From assembly GCF_002563695.1 (NCBI RefSeq), contig NZ_PDJI01000004.1:1674001-1738000 (forward strand): a stretch of 64,000 bases of DNA. Reading direction: 5' to 3'. Source of the stretch: Georgenia soli. GTDB taxonomy: Bacteria > Actinomycetota > Actinomycetes > Actinomycetales > Actinomycetaceae. Below are positions 60,180-64,000 of this stretch, in pieces. The notes under the pieces were generated by a model, which worked only from the letters and a program-made list of their open reading frames with translations, was not told the DNA's origin and searched no databases. Within the stretch, counting starts at the first letter, position 1; every line of letters starts with the position of its first letter. Made by a program: the position numbers and the translations under genes.

Positions 60180-60274
60180 GAGCTCGTGACGACTCGAGGA
60201 GCTCGTGACGACTCGGCGAGCTTGTGACCACTCGGGGAGCTCGTGACGACTCGGCGAGCTTGTGACGACTCGGC
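60180..60274. repeat. Five tandem copies of a 19-bp unit
   Basis: GAGCTCGTGACGACTCGGC repeats at 60180, 60199, 60218, 60237 and 60256 with a few changes, ending 15 bases before the stop of the minus-strand transporter gene. Non-coding. Confidence 0.9.
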
Positions 60275-60288
60275 GAGCCCGGGGGCGG

Positions 60289-61305
60289 TCACAGGACGAC
60301 GGCGGTGGCCACGACGAGGTAGATCGCCACGGTCAGGACGTCCTGGATCACCGTGGCGAGCGGCCCCGACCCGAAGGCGGGGTCCTTCCCCAGCCGGTGG
60401 ATGAGCCAGGGCAGCGCGAGAGCGATGACCGACGCGATCGAGGACGCTGCCAGCAGGGCCAGCGCGACGGCCACCGCCACGTCGGCGCGGCCCCACAACG
60501 CCCACACCATCGGCAGCGCCAGCCCGCCGAGGAGCGCACCGAGCAGCACGCCGGTGATCACCTCGCGCACCGCGATGCGGCGCACCCCGATGCCCAGGGA
60601 GAGGCCCCGGATCACCAGCGCCTCGGTCTGGGTGCCCACGGCATCGGCCATGTAGACCACGCCCGGGACGAAGTAGGCGATCAGCACCTCGGCCGCGAGA
60701 TGCTCCTCGAACCGTCCGACGATCACCGCGGCCAGCAGCGCCCCCGCCAGGCCCAGCAGCAGCCACGGCAGGCGGTGGTAGAGGCGGCGCAGCACCGGCT
60801 CGACCGTGGCAGAGCGCGCGGACGCCGACGAGCCGGTGAAGCCGCCGAGGCGCGCCATGTCCTCGTCGTGCTCCTCGAGGAGGACCCCGAGAAGCGTGGG
60901 GGCGGGCACGAGCCCGGCGAACCGGCCGGCCTCGTCGACGACGGCGAGGGTCGGCTCCGCGTGCTGGACGGCGAGCCAGGCGGCCCTCTCCTGGGCGGTC
61001 GAGGGCGCGACGACGGGCGGGGCGTCGTCCATGATCTCCCCCACCGGCGTCGTGGCCGGCGCGCCGAGCAGCCGTTCGAGGGTGACCAGCCCGCGGAGCC
61101 GGTCGCCGTCCAGGACGGCGACGACGGCGGCGCTGTCGTAGCGGCGCCCGCGCATCGCCTCCAGCACCGCCCCGGCGGCGTCCTCGGGCGCCGCGACCGG
61201 GACGTTGCGCGAGGCGTGCCGGGCGGCGGTCCGCAGCTCGTCCGTGAGCTCGGTCCCGGCGTCGGCCGTCCGGGGAGTCTCGCGCACCTCGCGGACCCCG
61301 CTCAT
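60289..61305 (-). CDS. MgtE-like divalent cation transporter lacking the N domain
   Basis: 338 residues: a CBS pair (~30-150; DSAAVVAVLDGDRLRGLVTLERLLG and TLAVVDEAGRFAGLVPAPTLLG) and a five-helix pore part with VYMADAVGTQTEALVIRGLSLG and the closing DPAFGSGPLATVIQDVLTVAIYLVVA, both diagnostic for MgtE. The N-terminal superhelical magnesium-sensor domain of classical MgtE (about 450 residues) is absent. ATG overlaps the flavodoxin stop by 4 bases. Confidence 0.88.
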   Translation of the reverse strand: MSGVREVRETPRTADAGTELTDELRTAARHASRNVPVAAPEDAAGAVLEAMRGRRYDSAAVVAVLDGDRLRGLVTLERLLGAPATTPVGEIMDDAPPVVAPSTAQERAAWLAVQHAEPTLAVVDEAGRFAGLVPAPTLLGVLLEEHDEDMARLGGFTGSSASARSATVEPVLRRLYHRLPWLLLGLAGALLAAVIVGRFEEHLAAEVLIAYFVPGVVYMADAVGTQTEALVIRGLSLGIGVRRIAVREVITGVLLGALLGGLALPMVWALWGRADVAVAVALALLAASSIASVIALALPWLIHRLGKDPAFGSGPLATVIQDVLTVAIYLVVATAVVL

Positions 61306-61820
61306 CCGACCGTCGCGGCCACCTTCCGCGTCAGCGCGGCGCCCCACTCGCGGGCCCGGTCCCGCTCGCCGTCACGCAGGGGACCTTCCGCCTCCTCGAC
61401 GACGAACCCCTCAGGATCGGCGACCATCTCGAACCCGTGCTTGCCCAGGGCGCGGGCCACCCCGTGCGAGGCACCGCCGGCCAGCGCGGACGGCAGGCGG
61501 GTGTCGAACGCCGCCGCGCGCTGCCCGGTGCCCGCGGCGGGCAGGCCGACGAGCCACTCGCGCACGCCGTCGTCGATCTCGCCGCCCGTGCCGACCTCCT
61601 GGGGGTGCGCCCGGCCGCGCGACCAGGGCCGGCTCATGCCGAGCATGTGGGTGGGCGCGCCGACGACGAGGAGATCGGCGCCGTCCACCTGCTGCGCCGT
61701 CGCCTCCTCGACCCCGACGACGGTCGCGTCCGCGCCGGCCTCACGGGCGCCGTCGGCGACGGCCGAGGCGATCTCCCGGGTCTGGCCGTAGTGCGTCTCG
61801 TACACCACAACGACATCCAT
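61302..61820 (-). CDS. Flavodoxin-domain protein
   Basis: 172 residues. VVVYETHYGQTREIASAVADG is the FMN-phosphate loop, LLVVGAPTHMLGMSRPWSR the second FMN loop, FDTRLPSALAGGASHG the third. Probably a single-domain electron carrier or quinone reductase-like protein. ATG 61820 follows GGAGGTGGAGAAG. Coupled to the transporter gene below it. Confidence 0.88.
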   Translation of the reverse strand: MDVVVVYETHYGQTREIASAVADGAREAGADATVVGVEEATAQQVDGADLLVVGAPTHMLGMSRPWSRGRAHPQEVGTGGEIDDGVREWLVGLPAAGTGQRAAAFDTRLPSALAGGASHGVARALGKHGFEMVADPEGFVVEEAEGPLRDGERDRAREWGAALTRKVAATVG

Positions 61821-61935
61821 GGCTTCTCCACCTCCGAGCGGGACGCCGTCGTCCCGACGTTCCCATGGTGCGCGGTCGACCGCCGGCGCACCAGGGGCCA
61901 AGGGCCCGCCGTCGGGTGAACACCCGCTCACCCGG

Positions 61936-62934
61936 TCACGGCACGAGCACCGCCGCGCCCTCGTAGGCGTCCGCCGCCAGGTCGGCGAGCGTGGCGGCCG
62001 CCTCGGCCAGCGGCCGGGCCAGGACGGTGGGGCGCAGGTCCATCCGGGCGGCGATCCGCAGGAACTCCTCGCCGTCCGCCCGCGTGTTCGCCGTGACGCT
62101 GCGGACCTCCTTCTCGTAGAAGAGCTCCCGCTCGTACACCAGCGGCGGCACGTCGCTGAGGTGGATGCCGGCGATGACGAGCACGCCGCCGCGGTCGAGG
62201 GCGCGCAGCGCGGTGGGGACGAGGTGCCCGACCGGGGCGAAGAGGATCGCGGCGTCGAGCGGCTCGGGCGGCACGGCGTCGGCCGGTCCGGCGGAGGCGG
62301 CCCCGAGGGCGAGCGCGAGCTCCCGGGCGCGTTCGGACCGGGTGAGCACGTGGACGGTGGCCCCCTGCCGGACCGCGACCTGGGCCACGAGGTGGGCGGA
62401 GGCCCCGAACCCGTAGATGCCCAGGCGACCGCCGGGCGGCAGCGTCGCCCGCCGGAGCGCGCGGTACCCGACGATGCCGGAGCACAGCAGCGGTGCGGCA
62501 GCGGTCGCAGGCAGCGTCTCGGGGAGGCGGTAGGCGAAGCGCTCGTCGACGAGCGTGGCGCCGGCGAACCCGCCGTCGGCGTCCCAGCCGGTGAACCGGG
62601 CCCGCGGGCAGAGGTTCTCCCGCCCCGTCCGGCACCAGCGGCAGGCGCCACAGGTGCCGCGCAGCCACGCCACGCCCACCCGGTCCCCCACGGAGAGCCG
62701 CTCGCACCCCGGCCCGACGGCGTCCACCCGGCCGACCACCTCGTGGCCGGGCACCGTGCGCGGGCGCCGGGGCGCGAGGTCGCCCTCGGCGAGGTGGAGG
62801 TCGGTGCGGCAGACGCCGCACGCCTCGACCGTCAGCCGTACCTCCCCGGGCCCGGGCACTGGCTCCGGGATCTCGGTCCACCGCAGCGGCCCGCCCGCGA
62901 CCGGCCCCGGACGTTCTACCACCCACGCCCGCAT
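61936..62934 (-). CDS. Zinc-dependent alcohol dehydrogenase (AdhA-like)
   Basis: 332 residues of the MDR superfamily. Catalytic zinc ligands C39 in EACGVCRTDLH and the GHEVVG histidine-glutamate; structural zinc cysteines in GTCGACRWCRTGRENLC; nucleotide fold GIYGFGASAHL. TVPGHEVVGRV and CSGIVGYRALRRA point to the AdhA-type aldehyde/alcohol dehydrogenases. GGGAGG precedes ATG 62934. Monocistronic as far as visible. Confidence 0.92.
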   Translation of the reverse strand: MRAWVVERPGPVAGGPLRWTEIPEPVPGPGEVRLTVEACGVCRTDLHLAEGDLAPRRPRTVPGHEVVGRVDAVGPGCERLSVGDRVGVAWLRGTCGACRWCRTGRENLCPRARFTGWDADGGFAGATLVDERFAYRLPETLPATAAAPLLCSGIVGYRALRRATLPPGGRLGIYGFGASAHLVAQVAVRQGATVHVLTRSERARELALALGAASAGPADAVPPEPLDAAILFAPVGHLVPTALRALDRGGVLVIAGIHLSDVPPLVYERELFYEKEVRSVTANTRADGEEFLRIAARMDLRPTVLARPLAEAAATLADLAADAYEGAAVLVP

Positions 62935-63141
62935 GGCTACCTCCCGCCCCCAGCGTCGCACCGCCCGGCGCGGGCCACCAGGAGTTCGCGCGCGGCAACG
63001 CGTGCGGCCCTCGGCGCGGGGCGGGTGTGCAGGACGCGAGGCGCCCGTCCGGCACGTCGGCGTGGCCGCCCCGCCGTATGCTCGACACGTTCCCCGGGGG
63101 CCTCGACCGGCAGCGCTGCCGCGCCGCACGGAAGGAGCGCA

Positions 63142-63471
63142 ATGGGTCCCCGGGTCGCCGGCACCGCCCCCCGACGCACGCGACGGCGGTGGGTGTCCGC
63201 CGTCGGCCTCCTCGCCGTCGCCGCCCTCCTGGTCACCGGCTGCGCGGCCGGCCCCAACCCCGACGCCGGACCGGCCGGCGCGGGCTTCTGGCTGGGTCTG
63301 TGGCACGGGCTGATCCTGCCGGTCACGTTCATCGTCTCCTTGTTCAACGACGACGTGTCCATCTACGAGGTCGCCAACAACGGCAACTGGTACGACTTCG
63401 GCTACTGCGTCGGGCTGTCGATGTTCTTCTCCGCCGGCCCGGCCGCCGGCGCGGCGAACCGGCGGCGCTAG
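63142..63471 (+). CDS. Small lipoprotein
   Basis: 109 residues: basic N-terminus, hydrophobic stretch and lipobox LVTGC (cysteine ~33), then GFWLGLWHGLILPVTFIVSLF (a likely membrane helix), NDDVSIYEVANNGNWYDFGYCVGLSMFFS and a short polar tail. This pattern recurs in small actinobacterial membrane proteins of unknown role. GAAGGAG lies 4 bases before the ATG. Adjacent to another small membrane protein in the same orientation. Confidence 0.82.
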   Translation: MGPRVAGTAPRRTRRRWVSAVGLLAVAALLVTGCAAGPNPDAGPAGAGFWLGLWHGLILPVTFIVSLFNDDVSIYEVANNGNWYDFGYCVGLSMFFSAGPAAGAANRRR

Positions 63472-63600
63472 GGCTGGCCGGGACGTTCGGCCCGGGCGGG
63501 TACGGGACGTTGGCCCCTGTCGCGCCGCCGCGCGCGCCCCGACGATGGAAGCAGCCCTCGCAGGCGAGCCCGGGACGCCCGGGCCGGTCGAGAGGAAGTG

Positions 63601-64000
63601 GTGGCGATGGGGCTGCAAGAAACGGAGCGAGGGTCCGGGACCGCCCGACGGCGGATGCCCTCGAACGTCCTCTGGGGGGTGCTGCTGCTCCTCGGGGGCC
63701 TGCTGCTCATGCTCGACTACCTGGACGTCCTGCCGGGCGCCTGGGCGGTGTGGGCGGTGGCGTTCGGCGTGGCCGGGGCGGCGTTCCTGTACGTCTTCCT
63801 CACCCAGCGCGAGCAGTGGTGGGCAGCCATCCCGGCGGGCTGGCTGTTCGGCCTCACCGGCGTGATGGTCTGGGAGCAGATCGCCGGCGCCGGTGACGAC
63901 CGCGGCGGGGCGCTCCTGCTCGGTCTCGGCGGTCTGGGCTTCTGGGCCGTGTACGCCCGCTCGCACGAGAGCTGGTGGGCGGTCATCCCGGGCGGCGCGC
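63601..64000 (+). CDS. Small multi-helix membrane protein, partial (runs off the right edge)
   Basis: About 133 residues visible. A short polar N-terminus, then four hydrophobic segments: NVLWGVLLLLGGLLLMLDYL, WAVWAVAFGVAGAAFLYVFL, WWAAIPAGWLFGLTGVMVW and ALLLGLGGLGFWAVYA, with a repeated WWA(A/V)IPxG motif. Start could be GTG 63601 (AGAGGAA 5 bases before) or ATG 63607. No function recognised. Confidence 0.65.
   Translation, partial: MAMGLQETERGSGTARRRMPSNVLWGVLLLLGGLLLMLDYLDVLPGAWAVWAVAFGVAGAAFLYVFLTQREQWWAAIPAGWLFGLTGVMVWEQIAGAGDDRGGALLLGLGGLGFWAVYARSHESWWAVIPGGA

Noticed and set aside
60180..60274. Regular repeats as a CRISPR array
   Set aside because: The 19-bp units are directly adjacent with no spacers and there are no cas genes.

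Overview
The window is very GC-rich DNA with strong third-position G/C bias. It looks like a chromosomal segment of a high-GC Gram-positive actinobacterium, probably Micrococcales (near cellulomonads or Georgenia-like genera); this placement is inference from gene content (DprE1/DprE2, NarGHJI with the usual actinobacterial features, propionate methylcitrate genes, OST-HTH NYN protein) and from the many starts that look leaderless. I saw no transposase, integrase, phage gene, tRNA, rRNA or CRISPR array.

Layout. 1-5.1 kb: a partial metZ on the minus strand behind a candidate SAM-I riboswitch, an alpha/beta hydrolase, a MarR-regulated DHA2 efflux pump and a DinB-like protein. 5.2-9.3 kb: molybdenum cofactor genes (moeZ, moeA, moaC, mobA and a convergent mog). 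9.7-18.2 kb: narK and narGHJI, the nitrate transporter and the membrane-bound nitrate reductase that uses the cofactor. 18.7-28.0 kb: a minus-strand block that interrupts the molybdenum theme. It encodes a secreted glucose/sorbosone-dehydrogenase-like protein with PKD modules, a Gfo/Idh/MocA oxidoreductase, a NitT/TauT-type ABC importer, a cytoplasmic sugar isomerase-like TIM barrel and a second TIM barrel carrying a Tat-like signal. A LacI-type palindrome sits at its promoter. 28.5-30.7 kb: a cupin protein and a maleylacetate reductase-like protein. 30.7-34.8 kb: a tightly overlapping molybdate uptake operon (HTH-TOBE regulator, luciferase-like flavoprotein, modABC), so molybdate import, cofactor synthesis and nitrate respiration lie on both sides of the sugar block.

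34.9-44.8 kb: ctaD, a membrane protein, three small related-looking exported proteins of unknown role, a DUF488 protein, OsmC, a NYN/OST-HTH protein and a MacB-like ABC pair. 44.8-46.7 kb: a protein joining a DUF429 domain to a RelA/SpoT synthetase-like domain, the most unusual protein here. 46.8-51.0 kb: the propionate operon (GntR regulator, prpD, prpB, prpC) behind a perfect TTGTATACAA operator. 51.1-55.6 kb: dprE1, dprE2, a phosphodiester glycosidase-like protein and a UbiA transferase, a module for decaprenylphosphoryl arabinose. 55.7-59.0 kb: DUF1345 protein, MprF-like aminoacyl-phosphatidylglycerol synthase and an overlapping esterase. 59.2-64 kb: a membrane protein that looks frameshifted, an MgtE-like transporter, flavodoxin, zinc alcohol dehydrogenase, a small lipoprotein and a partial membrane protein.

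Three themes cut across the window: many start codons follow a TANNNT box by 6-7 bases with no Shine-Dalgarno (leaderless mRNAs); many genes overlap by 4 bases; and several short tandem repeats (17-27 bp units) sit on or next to stop codons. The best candidates for undescribed biology are the exported oxidoreductase/TIM-barrel glycoside locus and the DUF429-RelA/SpoT fusion.
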